From Paraburkholderia caffeinilytica (lineage in GTDB: Bacteria > Pseudomonadota > Gammaproteobacteria > Burkholderiales > Burkholderiaceae): DNA of 64,000 nucleotides. The DNA lies in the NCBI RefSeq assembly GCF_003368325.1, contig NZ_CP031466.1:124001-188000 (forward strand), given 5' to 3'. Every line of letters begins with the position of its first letter. Position 1 is the first letter of the stretch. A program made the position numbers and the translations under genes. This document shows, one piece after another, positions 54,585 to 64,000 of this stretch. The notes under the pieces are model-generated. The model was not told the origin of the DNA. It searched no databases and saw nothing but the letters and a program-made list of their open reading frames with translations.

Positions 54585-55237
54585 AGTATCCGCATCCTTC
54601 TTTCAACGAGACGCAACGACAGCGTCATCACACCGGTGAGGACCAGATAGATCACTGCGACGGCCGACCAGATTTCAACCGCGCGAAAATTTCCGGCAAT
54701 GATTTCCTGGCCCTGGCGCGTCAGTTCGCCCACCCCGATGACGATGAACAGCGACGTATCCTTCAGACTCACGATGCACTGATTGCCCAGCGGCGGAATC
54801 AGCCGGCGGAACGCCAGCGGCCCGACGATTTTCAGCAGCACGCGCGGCATCGACAATCCCATTGCGAGGCCGGCTTCCATCAAGCCCTTCGGAATGGACA
54901 GCAAGGCGCCGCGCACGACCTCGGCAAGGTACGCACCCGAGTTCACGGTGATCGCGATGATGGCGGCGGTAAGCCCGTCGATCCTGATGTGCGCGAGCAG
55001 AGGCAGCGCGAAGTAAAGGAACATCACCTGAACCACAATCGGCGTGCCGCGAATGAGTTCAATGTAGACCTGCGCGATGACGTTCAGCGCGAGGGGACCG
55101 TATGCGCGGAACATGCCGGCGATGACGCCGACGGTAAATCCGCCGGCCAGTCCCACGAACGCGATGAACACCGTCAATTTCACGCCGGCCATCAAGTCTG
55201 GAAGTGCAGTCCAGATAACTGACCAATCGAATTCCAC
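54581..55237 (-). CDS. glnP: Polar amino-acid ABC permease, GlnP type
   Basis: A 218-residue inner-membrane permease with about five hydrophobic segments. [19 protein letters not shown] and the ATPase-contact loop [20 protein letters not shown] are family signatures. The start is a GTG at 55237. It overlaps glnQ by 4 bases. Confidence 0.92.
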   Translation of the reverse strand: MEFDWSVIWTALPDLMAGVKLTVFIAFVGLAGGFTVGVIAGMFRAYGPLALNVIAQVYIELIRGTPIVVQVMFLYFALPLLAHIRIDGLTAAIIAITVNSGAYLAEVVRGALLSIPKGLMEAGLAMGLSMPRVLLKIVGPLAFRRLIPPLGNQCIVSLKDTSLFIVIGVGELTRQGQEIIAGNFRAVEIWSAVAVIYLVLTGVMTLSLRLVERRMRIL

Positions 55238-55301
55238 ACACCGCTCCTGGTTGAGTCGTCTCTCGCGCAGCGGGCCTCGCTGCGCGTCCTGCCGATGACG
55301 A

Positions 55302-56054
55302 TTACGACTTGGGCGGCTCCGAACCGAACCACTTCTTGTACAGCGTCGCGTAGCGGCCGTCGGCCTTCATCTTGGTCAACTCTTCATTGACCTTCGCGAC
55401 CAGCGGGCTGCCCTTCGGGAAACCGATACCGTATTTGTCGCCCGTGACCGGCGTGCCGGCGACCTGCACCTTGCCTTTGCCCGCGGTGCTGACGAAATAG
55501 AGCACATTCGGCGTGTCGTGCATGGCGGCGTCCACGCGGCCCGCCTCCAGCGCGAGATAGGCCTGGTCGATGTTCGGGAACTGGCGGATCTCCTTAGGCT
55601 TCAGGTGCGCCTTGATCCAGTCGATGGTGGCCGTGCCGGTTTTGGCGGCGATGACCTTGCCATTCAGGTCGTCGATGGATTTGATGCTGGTGTTGCCGGT
55701 TTGCACCATCGCGGCGAGGCCGCTGTCATAGTACGGGTCGGAGAAATCGATCGCCTTCTTGCGTTCTTCCTTGATCGTCATGCCCGAGAGCGCGACGTCG
55801 ATGTTCTGCGTTTGCAGGGCCGGGATCAGCCCGCTGAAATCCATCGGCTGAATCTTGTATTTCCAGCCCTGATCTTTCGCGATCTCCGCCCACAGGTCGA
55901 GATCGAAGCCGACGTACTTGTCGCCCTGCTTGAATTCGAAGGGCATGAACGAGGTGTCGGTGCCGACAACGAGTTCTTTGGTGTCGGCGTGGGCGAAGGT
56001 TGTGCCGAGCATGGCGACAGCAACCATAGACATGAGGAAGGAGCGACGTCCCAT
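55302..56054 (-). CDS. glnH: Polar amino-acid ABC binding protein, GlnH type
   Basis: A 250-residue periplasmic binding protein with a Sec signal ([18 protein letters not shown]). [40 protein letters not shown] and [16 protein letters not shown] closely follow GlnH. Glutamine is the likeliest ligand. The upstream gap carries repeated GACAACA half-sites. Confidence 0.91.
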   Translation of the reverse strand: MGRRSFLMSMVAVAMLGTTFAHADTKELVVGTDTSFMPFEFKQGDKYVGFDLDLWAEIAKDQGWKYKIQPMDFSGLIPALQTQNIDVALSGMTIKEERKKAIDFSDPYYDSGLAAMVQTGNTSIKSIDDLNGKVIAAKTGTATIDWIKAHLKPKEIRQFPNIDQAYLALEAGRVDAAMHDTPNVLYFVSTAGKGKVQVAGTPVTGDKYGIGFPKGSPLVAKVNEELTKMKADGRYATLYKKWFGSEPPKS

Positions 56055-56153
56055 AATTTCTCCGCGGTGGTGGGCAATGCCCCTGACAGAGTCAAGGGAC
56101 GGCTGACGGACACCGGGCGGCGTCGCAACATGCGATGCACAGCCCGTCTATGC

Positions 56154-56249
56154 GACAACATGTGTTGTCAAGACGGATACTACGACAACAAAAAGTTTGG
56201 CAACAGCTATTTTCGTTGATGAAAACCCTGAATCGACAACGTTTGTTGT
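56154..56249. promoter_or_regulatory. Cluster of GACAACA inverted and direct repeats upstream of glnHPQ
   Basis: A perfect inverted repeat GACAACA-TG-TGTTGTC lies at 56154-56169, a further GACAACA at 56184-56190, and ACAAC-GTTT-GTTGT at 56236-56249. They sit 100-195 bases before glnH. This looks like a multi-site operator for one dimeric regulator. No regulator gene adjoins. Confidence 0.6.
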
Positions 56250-56329
56250 TTCCTGTTTGCCGTGTCGATCCGGGCGTTGCGTCAAATCCCCGTGTCAGGC
56301 AGCGCCCGGCATGCCGGGCGCGAGGCGCA

Positions 56330-58331
<2,002 letters not shown>

Positions 58332-58428
58332 GCCGGCGGGGCTTCAGCAGGCTTGTCGTCCGGGGCCTTTGATTTCTGTTTCGTCATGACTGCCCGCCTC
58401 AACGACTCGGCTCACGCATTCGTGGCGC

Positions 58429-59097
58429 TTACTCGTTCGCAGTCTCGACGGGACGCTCGGCGCCTCGCGCGGGCCGGCGTACGACTCGCACCTTCCCGCT
58501 GTTTCCGCCGCCGCAGAAGAACTGATCGCCACCATCGGCTTCGAGCCCCGACACGATCAGGCCGGGCGGCATTTCCAGGCTCTCCAGCACTTCTCCCGTA
58601 CCCGGATCGACGCGTCGCAACTCGCTCGCGTCATCTTCCCAGGTGCCGTGCCAGAGCTCTCCATCGCTCCAGGTGACCCCGGTGACGAAGCGGTTGGACT
58701 CGATGGTGCGCAGAATCGCCCCGGTTTGGGGATCGATCTGATGGATCTTCCGGTCGCGATAGCGCCCCACCCACAGCGTCCCCTCGGCCCACGCAAGCCC
58801 TGAGTCGCCGCCACCGCCGGGCGCCGGGATCGTACCCAGCACGCGGCCGGTATCCGGATCGATCTTCTGGATAAGGTCATTGGCGATCTGATACAGGTGC
58901 TGGCCGTCGAAGGCCGTTCCTGCCTGCGCCGCGACGTCGAACGAGCGCAGCGTTTCTCCGCTCGCCGGATCGAAGGCGTTCAGCTTGTCTCCGGCAGCAA
59001 TCCAGACGCGCTGGCCGTCGTACGTGACTCCGCCCACATTGTTGACACCCGGAAAGGGCCCGTATTCACGCTCGATTTTGGCGGCTGATTTATTCAT
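58429..59097 (-). CDS. Beta-propeller protein (glutamine-cyclotransferase-like)
   Basis: A 222-residue protein made of four to five repeated blades: YDGQRVWIAAGDKLNAFDPA, FDGQHLYQIANDLIQKIDPD, WAEGTLWVGRYRDRKIHQID and WSDGELWHGTWEDDASELRR. Each ends in a DP-x-TG turn. No signal peptide is present, so it is probably cytoplasmic. It resembles bacterial glutaminyl-cyclase-like and Vgb-like propellers, but the catalytic residues of either were not established. It lies 13 bases after the HTH regulator on the same strand. Confidence 0.78.
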   Translation of the reverse strand: MNKSAAKIEREYGPFPGVNNVGGVTYDGQRVWIAAGDKLNAFDPASGETLRSFDVAAQAGTAFDGQHLYQIANDLIQKIDPDTGRVLGTIPAPGGGGDSGLAWAEGTLWVGRYRDRKIHQIDPQTGAILRTIESNRFVTGVTWSDGELWHGTWEDDASELRRVDPGTGEVLESLEMPPGLIVSGLEADGGDQFFCGGGNSGKVRVVRRPARGAERPVETANE

Positions 59098-59110
59098 GTT
59101 TCGATCCTAA

Positions 59111-60328
59111 TCACTCGGTTAGGGGAGCGGGGAGTAACAAAGTCGTCGTGAATCCGGGTAGGGGCGGCGTCATCCAGCGTCGCGCCCGCCCGCGGCCGAA
59201 CGACTGCACCTTGCCGGCTGCCGCCAGCGAGTCGAGCGCCCGCTGCATGGTGCGCTGGCTGGCGTCCAACGCGATTGCGAGCGCCGAGCTCGACCACGAC
59301 TCGCCGTCGGCGAGGAAGGCGAGCACCATCGCATGCGGTTCTTCAACCGGCCGCGCGAGCACGACGACCTCGCGCGCGCCGTGCGGCACCAGCGCGAAGC
59401 CGCGCTTCGTCGCGCTCACGCCGGCCAGCGGCCCAAGCAACGCGCGCAGCCGTCCCATTTCGACGCGCAGCCGCGCGCGATGCGATTCATCGGCGTGCTT
59501 CGTCCGGAATGCCCGTGCGATGAGTGTGTCCCTCGATACGTCGTCGGGCCACGCTTCGGCCAATGCGCGGGCGAGCGAGAACAACACGGGACGCCTCGCG
59601 AGCGGGACCACGATGTTTGCTTCACGTACGACATAACGGCACGCGTCCACGACGAGCGCCTTCGACGCCAGTAGCGCTTCAACCTCCTCAAGCAGGAGCA
59701 GCCGCTCTTCGCCCTGTGCAATCAGACGGGCCGCGGGTGTGTCCAGCAAAAGGCGTGCGCTTTCGACCTCCGCCGTCAGCGACGGGATGCCGGCGTGACG
59801 CGCGGCGCGCTCAGCGCCCGCGAGGGCAGCACGCGCTGCGTTGGTCTGGAGACGGCGCAGTGCGATCCCCGCGACGACCAGCTCGTGCGCGGCGCGCAAG
59901 GCGGGCGGGAAGGGCGCGGGATCGAGTTGGGCGAGCAGGCGCTCGGCCTCGTCGAGGCGCCCGATCAGGAGGAGGCGCCGGACGTCGAGATACCGCGCAT
60001 GCGCGGCGTTCAACCGGTCGCCGTGAGCTTCGAGCGTCGCCCGCGCGGCGTCGAGCGCCTTCGCAGGCCAGGTGAGATCGCGCGAGGCGAGCGCGATTTC
60101 GGCCTCGGCGACCACGCACCTCGCGCGGGCCACAGGCTCTTTCGGACCGAAGGCGCGTGCCGCGCTGCGCACCAGCGCTTTCGCCCGAACGAGATCGCCG
60201 AGCTGCGCCATCGCGATGCCCCGCAGCGCGAGCGCCGGCGCGTCGTCGCGCAAGGCGACCCGGTTCAGCGCGCCGAGCGGGTCGCCGGCGGCGAGCGCCC
60301 GCGCCGCAGCCGTCACTAGCGAGTCCAT
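59111..60328 (-). CDS. Transcriptional regulator with TPR-like N-terminus and winged-helix C-terminus
   Basis: A 405-residue protein. The first 230 residues are Ala/Leu/Arg-rich helices arranged like tetratricopeptide repeats (ARALAAGDPLGALNRVALRD, ALRGIAMAQLGDLVRAKALV). The middle has RLRVEMGRLRALLGPLAGVS, as in activators with an OmpR-like wing, and the end a second winged helix (SALAIALDASQRTMQRALDS). The ATG at 60328 is chosen over an upstream frame that is only antisense to DUF899. It is divergent from DUF899-DUF2182 and upstream of the propeller gene, and probably regulates both. Confidence 0.75.
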   Translation of the reverse strand: MDSLVTAAARALAAGDPLGALNRVALRDDAPALALRGIAMAQLGDLVRAKALVRSAARAFGPKEPVARARCVVAEAEIALASRDLTWPAKALDAARATLEAHGDRLNAAHARYLDVRRLLLIGRLDEAERLLAQLDPAPFPPALRAAHELVVAGIALRRLQTNAARAALAGAERAARHAGIPSLTAEVESARLLLDTPAARLIAQGEERLLLLEEVEALLASKALVVDACRYVVREANIVVPLARRPVLFSLARALAEAWPDDVSRDTLIARAFRTKHADESHRARLRVEMGRLRALLGPLAGVSATKRGFALVPHGAREVVVLARPVEEPHAMVLAFLADGESWSSSALAIALDASQRTMQRALDSLAAAGKVQSFGRGRARRWMTPPLPGFTTTLLLPAPLTE

Positions 60329-60458
60329 GGTCGATTCGAATCCCGCCACACTTGTCACTCCCACCGTCCGGGTGCCCGTGACTAATCTAGCACGACCACC
60401 AACCCATACGTCGTATCGACAACTGAACGATCGACGAAGCACTTCAAAGGAGGGAAAC

Positions 60459-61229
60459 ATGAGCACGACACATACGATCGGAACGCGCGAACAGTGGCTG
60501 GCGGCGCGGCTCGAGCTGCTCAAGGCGGAGAAGGCGCTCACGCGGCAGAGCGACGCGCTGGCGCAGCAACGGCAGGCGCTGCCCTGGGTGCGAATCGACA
60601 AGGCGTACCGGTTCGAAACCGCGGCGGGAAGCGCCTCGCTGGCAGACCTGTTCGAAGGACGCTCCCAGCTCCTCGTGTACCACTTCATGTTCGGGCCGGA
60701 CTACAAGGCGGGCTGCCCGTCGTGCTCGTCGATCGCCGATGGGTTCGACGGCATCGCCGTTCATCTGGCGAATCACGACGTCACGCTGTCGGCCGTGTCG
60801 CGGGCGCCGCTCGAGAAGCTGCAGGCGTATCAGCGCCGGATGGGGTGGACGTTCCCCTGGGCGTCATCGGCGGGCAGCGACTTCAACTTCGACTTCAACA
60901 TTGCGTTCACCGAGGCGCAACAGCGTGAAGGGCGCATCGAATACAACTACGCGCGCGGCGGCCACGCGATGGACGAAACACAGGTCGTCCCGGAACCCGT
61001 CGCCCAGTTCGCGGCCACTTGCGGAACCGACGCGGCGACGTTCACGCGAGACAGGCCGGGCTTGAGCGCGTTCGTCCTCGAGGACGGCGTTGTTTATCAC
61101 ACGTATTCCACCTATGCGCGGGGCGTCGACGGCATCTGGGGCATGTACCAGTGGCTCGACCGCGAGCCCAGGGGGCGCAACGAGACGGGCGTCTGGTGGA
61201 AGCGTCATGACGAGTACGAAACGCGCTGA
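60459..61229 (+). CDS. DUF899 thioredoxin-fold protein
   Basis: A 256-residue protein of the DUF899 family. It has the signature QQRQALPWVRIDKAYRFET, the thioredoxin-like FMFGPDYKAGCPSCSSIAD with a CPSC pair, and the tail GIWGMYQWLDREPRGRNE. AGGAGGG precedes the ATG at 60459; upstream codons are antisense to the regulator. The CxxC suggests a redox role but no substrate is known. The DUF2182 gene follows after 8 bases. Confidence 0.88.
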   Translation: MSTTHTIGTREQWLAARLELLKAEKALTRQSDALAQQRQALPWVRIDKAYRFETAAGSASLADLFEGRSQLLVYHFMFGPDYKAGCPSCSSIADGFDGIAVHLANHDVTLSAVSRAPLEKLQAYQRRMGWTFPWASSAGSDFNFDFNIAFTEAQQREGRIEYNYARGGHAMDETQVVPEPVAQFAATCGTDAATFTRDRPGLSAFVLEDGVVYHTYSTYARGVDGIWGMYQWLDREPRGRNETGVWWKRHDEYETR

Positions 61230-61237
61230 GGCGGATC

Positions 61238-62092
61238 ATGGAATACGTCAGCGTCAATGGGGGACGGGAGATGCCGGGACACTCGATCGAAGCGCGCGTT
61301 TCGCAGCGGGCGTTCTTCGCCGTCTCGGCGCTGCTCTTCGCCGTCAGCGCGGCGCTGACGATCGCGGGCGCCACCTCCATGTCGGCAATGGGCGAGATGC
61401 CGATGCCCGGCGGCTGGACGATGTCGGCGGCGTGGATGCGGATGTGCGGGCAGACGTGGCCCGCTGTTGCCGCGTCGTTCCTCGGCATGTGGGTCGTGAT
61501 GATGGTCGCGATGATGCTGCCCTCTCTCGTCCCCATGCTGTGGCGCTATCGCGAGGCCGTCGGCGCAGCAGGCGAGATGCGCCTGGGCTGGCTGACGATG
61601 CTGGCGGGCGTGGGGTATTTCTTTGTATGGACCGCGCTGGGCATGGCCGCATTTCCGCTGGGCGTCGCGCTGGCGGCGCTCGAGATGGAAATGCCGGCGT
61701 TGGCGCGCGCCGTTCCGCTTGCGGTCGGCGTGATCGTGCTGAGCGCCGGGGCGCTGCAGTTCACTGCGTGGAAGGCGCGCCACCTTGCCTGCTGCCGCGC
61801 GACACCAGGGCGCTGCCTTAAGTTACCCAGGTTGCCCGCATTGCCCGCGGACGCCGCCACGGCATGGCGGTACGGCCTGCGTCTGGGTCTTCACTGCAGC
61901 TACTGCTGTGCCGGCCTGACGATGGTCCTGCTCGTAGCCGGCGTCATGGATTTGCGTGTGATGGCGGTCGTGAAGGCGGCTATTACCGTCGAACGTCTTG
62001 CGCCGGGTGGCGAGCGGATGGCGCGCATCGTTGGGGTCGGCGTCGTCGGTGCAGGGGTGCTGTTGATCGCGCGAGCCGTGGGGTTGGGATGA
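61238..62092 (+). CDS. DUF2182 metal-binding-like membrane protein
   Basis: A 284-residue membrane protein with about seven hydrophobic segments. MMVAMMLPSLVPMLWRYREA is the DUF2182 hallmark, followed by FTAWKARHLACCR and LGLHCSYCCAGLTMVLLVAG, with Cys and His that could bind metal. Methionine-rich stretches (MSAMGEMPMPGGW, MEMEMPAL-like) also suggest copper or another soft metal. It is cotranscribed with DUF899. Function unproven. Confidence 0.85.
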   Translation: MEYVSVNGGREMPGHSIEARVSQRAFFAVSALLFAVSAALTIAGATSMSAMGEMPMPGGWTMSAAWMRMCGQTWPAVAASFLGMWVVMMVAMMLPSLVPMLWRYREAVGAAGEMRLGWLTMLAGVGYFFVWTALGMAAFPLGVALAALEMEMPALARAVPLAVGVIVLSAGALQFTAWKARHLACCRATPGRCLKLPRLPALPADAATAWRYGLRLGLHCSYCCAGLTMVLLVAGVMDLRVMAVVKAAITVERLAPGGERMARIVGVGVVGAGVLLIARAVGLG

Positions 62093-62109
62093 GGCTTAGA
62101 GGGAAATGA

Positions 62110-62140
62110 AAGGGCGCGGCTGATAACAGCACGCGCCCTT
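62110..62140. terminator. Hairpin between DUF2182 and zinc-ribbon gene (possible bidirectional terminator)
   Basis: AAGGGCGCG and CGCGCCCTT form a 9-base-pair stem with a 13-base loop in the convergent gap. T runs are short on both sides, so termination strength is uncertain. Confidence 0.5.
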
Positions 62141-62182
62141 GATGTGATGATCGCTGCCTGATTCCCTTACTCGCGGACACGT

Positions 62183-62506
62183 TCAGTCGAAATCGAACAT
62201 GTCGAAAAGCGAGCGCTTCTTCTTGTGCCCGCGATAATCCGTTCGGTGATTGTCGTACGTGCGGTTGTTGTCGTACGCATGGTCGCGATGGCGGTCACGA
62301 TCACGGTCACGATCCGGATGGCCGTCCCGGCTCGTGCGTGCTGCGGTGCTCGCCGACGTGTCGTCGCTCCCTGCGTCCTGAGCAATCAGTTTGTCGAGTT
62401 CGCCGCGATCGAGCCATATGCCTCGGCAGACCGGGCAGTAGTCGATTTCGATCGAGCGGCGCTCGGTCATCAGCAAGTCAGTGGTCTTGCAAACGGGACA
62501 TTTCAT
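62183..62506 (-). CDS. Zinc-ribbon (TFIIB-type) protein with charged repeat tail
   Basis: A 107-residue protein. The N-terminal zinc ribbon has two CPVC pairs (MKCPVCKTTDLL and DYCPVCRGIWLDRGELDKL), as in the zf-TFIIB family. A low-complexity Asp/Arg/His region (DRDRDRDRHRDH) follows, then a basic KKKRSLFDMFDFD end. GGAG precedes the ATG at 62506. The function is unknown; nucleic-acid or metal binding is inferred. Confidence 0.85.
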   Translation of the reverse strand: MKCPVCKTTDLLMTERRSIEIDYCPVCRGIWLDRGELDKLIAQDAGSDDTSASTAARTSRDGHPDRDRDRDRHRDHAYDNNRTYDNHRTDYRGHKKKRSLFDMFDFD

Positions 62507-62645
62507 TTCGTTGCTCCTCAAGGGTAAAAACACTTCCAGCGTTCAACCTGGCACGCCGTCGATAGCGGGGAAAACGATCGGGTGGCGTGACCTCGCACAA
62601 ACATGTCGAACTGCTCTTTTCACGGGTGGCGCGTAACACGGGTGC

Positions 62646-63398
62646 TCATTGCTCCACGCCAAGGGCACGCTTCGAATTCGCCCGGCGCACGAGCATGTTC
62701 AGTGCTTCGACGAACGCGGAGAACGCCATCGCCGCGTAGATGTAAGCCTTCGGCACGTGCGAACCAAAGCCTTCCGCGATGAGCGTCATGCCGATCACCA
62801 GCAGGAAACCGAGTGCGAGCATGACGATGGTCGGATTGCGATCGATAAAGCGCGACAACGGATTGGCGGCGAACAGCATTACGGTGACCGCGGCAATCAC
62901 GGCAACGAACATGATCGGCATGTGCTCGGTCATCCCGACCGCCGTGATGATGCTGTCGACCGAAAACACGATATCGAGCACGAGGATTTGTCCAATCGCC
63001 GCCATGGCGGTCAACTGCACCGTCGTGCTCGCCTTGTCGCGCACTTCTTCCGCATGGACGACGTGGTGGCGAATTTCGCTCGTCGCCTTCCAGACGAGGA
63101 ACAGGCCGCCACCGAGCAGGATCAGGTCGCGCCATGAAAACGCGTGGCCGAACAGCGTCACGGCGGGCGCGGTCAGTTGCGCGATCCATGCGACGGTGCC
63201 GAGCAGGGCCAGCCGCAGCACGAGCGCAAGCATGATGCCCATGCGCTGCACGCGAGCGCGCTGTGCTTCCGGCAGCTTGTTGCTGAGGATCGAGATAAAG
63301 ATCAGGTTGTCGATGCCAAGCACGATTTCCATCACGACCAGCGTGAGAAGCGCAGCCCAAGCAGCGGGGTCGGCAACGAGTACGAGTAGAGAGTCCAT
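62646..63398 (-). CDS. TerC-family integral membrane protein
   Basis: A 250-residue membrane protein with about seven hydrophobic segments. [20 protein letters not shown] and [20 protein letters not shown] hold the conserved membrane aspartates of the TerC family, often linked to manganese export or metal loading of exported proteins. The ATG at 63398 is preferred to an upstream frame start. It is divergent from an NhaR-like LysR gene with 120 bases between, which may regulate it. Confidence 0.88.
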   Translation of the reverse strand: MDSLLVLVADPAAWAALLTLVVMEIVLGIDNLIFISILSNKLPEAQRARVQRMGIMLALVLRLALLGTVAWIAQLTAPAVTLFGHAFSWRDLILLGGGLFLVWKATSEIRHHVVHAEEVRDKASTTVQLTAMAAIGQILVLDIVFSVDSIITAVGMTEHMPIMFVAVIAAVTVMLFAANPLSRFIDRNPTIVMLALGFLLVIGMTLIAEGFGSHVPKAYIYAAMAFSAFVEALNMLVRRANSKRALGVEQ

Positions 63399-63518
63399 GG
63401 GTTCGTGAGCGAATGAAGACGGGTAACGTTGGTATGCCGTCATCATCGCCGTCTTCATGGTTCGGATAAATCAGTGATAATCTGAGCGATATATCGATTT
63501 TTTCGAAATGTTGCCGCT

Positions 63519-64000
63519 ATGCTCAACTACCGCCATCTCTACTATTTCTGGATCGTCGTGAAGGAGGGCGGCTTCGCGCGCGCCGCCGAGCGCCTCGACA
63601 TGGCGGTTCAGACGATCAGCGCGCAGGTGCGCGAGCTGGAAAAATCGATCGGGCGTCAGCTGCTGAAACCGGCGGGGCGCGGCGTCACGATGACTGAAGC
63701 CGGCGAGACGGCCTTCAATCGTGCCGAGCAGATTTTTCAGATCGGCGAAGCGTTGCTCGACGAGATGCGCGAGGCGGGCGGCGAACGTGTTGCGCGGCTC
63801 GCCGTGGGTCTCTCCGACGGCATCTCAAAGCTCGCCGCACACGCGCTGCTCGCGCCGGTGCTCGATACGCCGTCGCTCAGGCTGCTCTGTCACGAGGGCG
63901 AACATGCGCAATTGCTGTCGGAGCTCGCGCTCCATCGGCTCGATCTCGTCCTGGCATGCCAGCCCGCTCCGCACAATGGGGATCTGCGCGTCGTGAGCCA
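63519..64000 (+). CDS. LysR-family regulator, NhaR-like (3' end outside window)
   Basis: The first 160 residues of a LysR regulator. LNYRHLYYFWIVVKEGGFAR with ETISAQV-like sequence (VQTISAQVRELEKSIGRQLL) is typical of NhaR, the sodium-responsive activator of nhaA. The effector domain starts at RLAVGLSDGISKLAAHALLA. It is divergent from terC across an AT-rich gap with a CGATATATCG palindrome. Cut by the window end. Confidence 0.9.
   Translation, partial: MLNYRHLYYFWIVVKEGGFARAAERLDMAVQTISAQVRELEKSIGRQLLKPAGRGVTMTEAGETAFNRAEQIFQIGEALLDEMREAGGERVARLAVGLSDGISKLAAHALLAPVLDTPSLRLLCHEGEHAQLLSELALHRLDLVLACQPAPHNGDLRVVS

Overview
The window reads as a chromosomal segment of a high-GC betaproteobacterium, most likely Burkholderiaceae and Paraburkholderia-like. 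That judgement rests on codon bias, the number of LysR regulators, the DUF3348/DUF802/OmpA/DUF2894 cassette and the oxalyl-CoA pathway genes. No rRNA, tRNA, CRISPR array, prophage or intact insertion sequence was seen. One IS5-type transposase remnant sits beside a phospholipase C remnant near 17 kb.

Layout. 1-4 kb: the 3' end of hppD, a truncated SnoaL-like ORF, alanine racemase, and a membrane GGDEF-EAL protein. 4-16 kb: an organosulfur (sulfone) island. A minus-strand eight-gene operon runs msuE-sfnG-(degenerate AMP-binding protein)-livG-livH-livM-solute-binding protein-livF. Opposite it lie an SfnB-like flavin enzyme and the sigma-54 activator SfnR, followed by a second acyl-CoA-dehydrogenase-like enzyme. 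Good sigma-54 (-24/-12) promoter matches precede msuE and the second dehydrogenase-like gene, which ties the transporter to SfnR control. 16-18 kb: small unknown ORFs, pseudogenes and a strong terminator. 18-22.5 kb: a translationally coupled four-gene operon with a MotA/ExbB-like plus MotB/OmpA-like pair, which looks like a ZorAB-type ion-driven motor without Zorya effectors.

22.9-24.6 kb: a Tat-exported purple-acid-phosphatase-like enzyme. 25-35 kb: a catabolic island with a LysR regulator, a split transketolase, an SDR, a TRAP transporter (DctP plus a DctQ-DctM fusion), a single-chain transketolase and a D-2-hydroxyacid dehydrogenase. The set suggests import of a carboxylate such as a sugar acid, oxidation, two-carbon transfer, and reduction of hydroxypyruvate or glyoxylate. 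The substrate is not identifiable from sequence alone.

35-48 kb: a repeat-bearing membrane-anchored protein, a DUF3455 lipoprotein behind seven heptanucleotide repeats, an orphan TAXI-type binding protein downstream of an orphan OmpR-type regulator, a LysR, a class-V aminotransferase, bacterioferritin behind a Fur box and five GTGGC repeats, metR/metE, and a metallo-beta-lactamase/TetR pair. 48-53 kb: an oxalate module (frc, oxc, OxlT-type MFS) with a PAS protein downstream. 53-64 kb: a small unknown protein, glnHPQ behind a cluster of GACAACA repeats, an aldo/keto reductase/LysR pair, a beta-propeller protein, an HTH regulator divergent from DUF899-DUF2182, a zinc-ribbon protein, TerC and a partial NhaR-like LysR.

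The strongest candidates for new biology are the sulfone operon with its degenerate adenylate-forming protein and liv-type importer, the ZorAB-like motor operon, and the double-transketolase/TRAP island.
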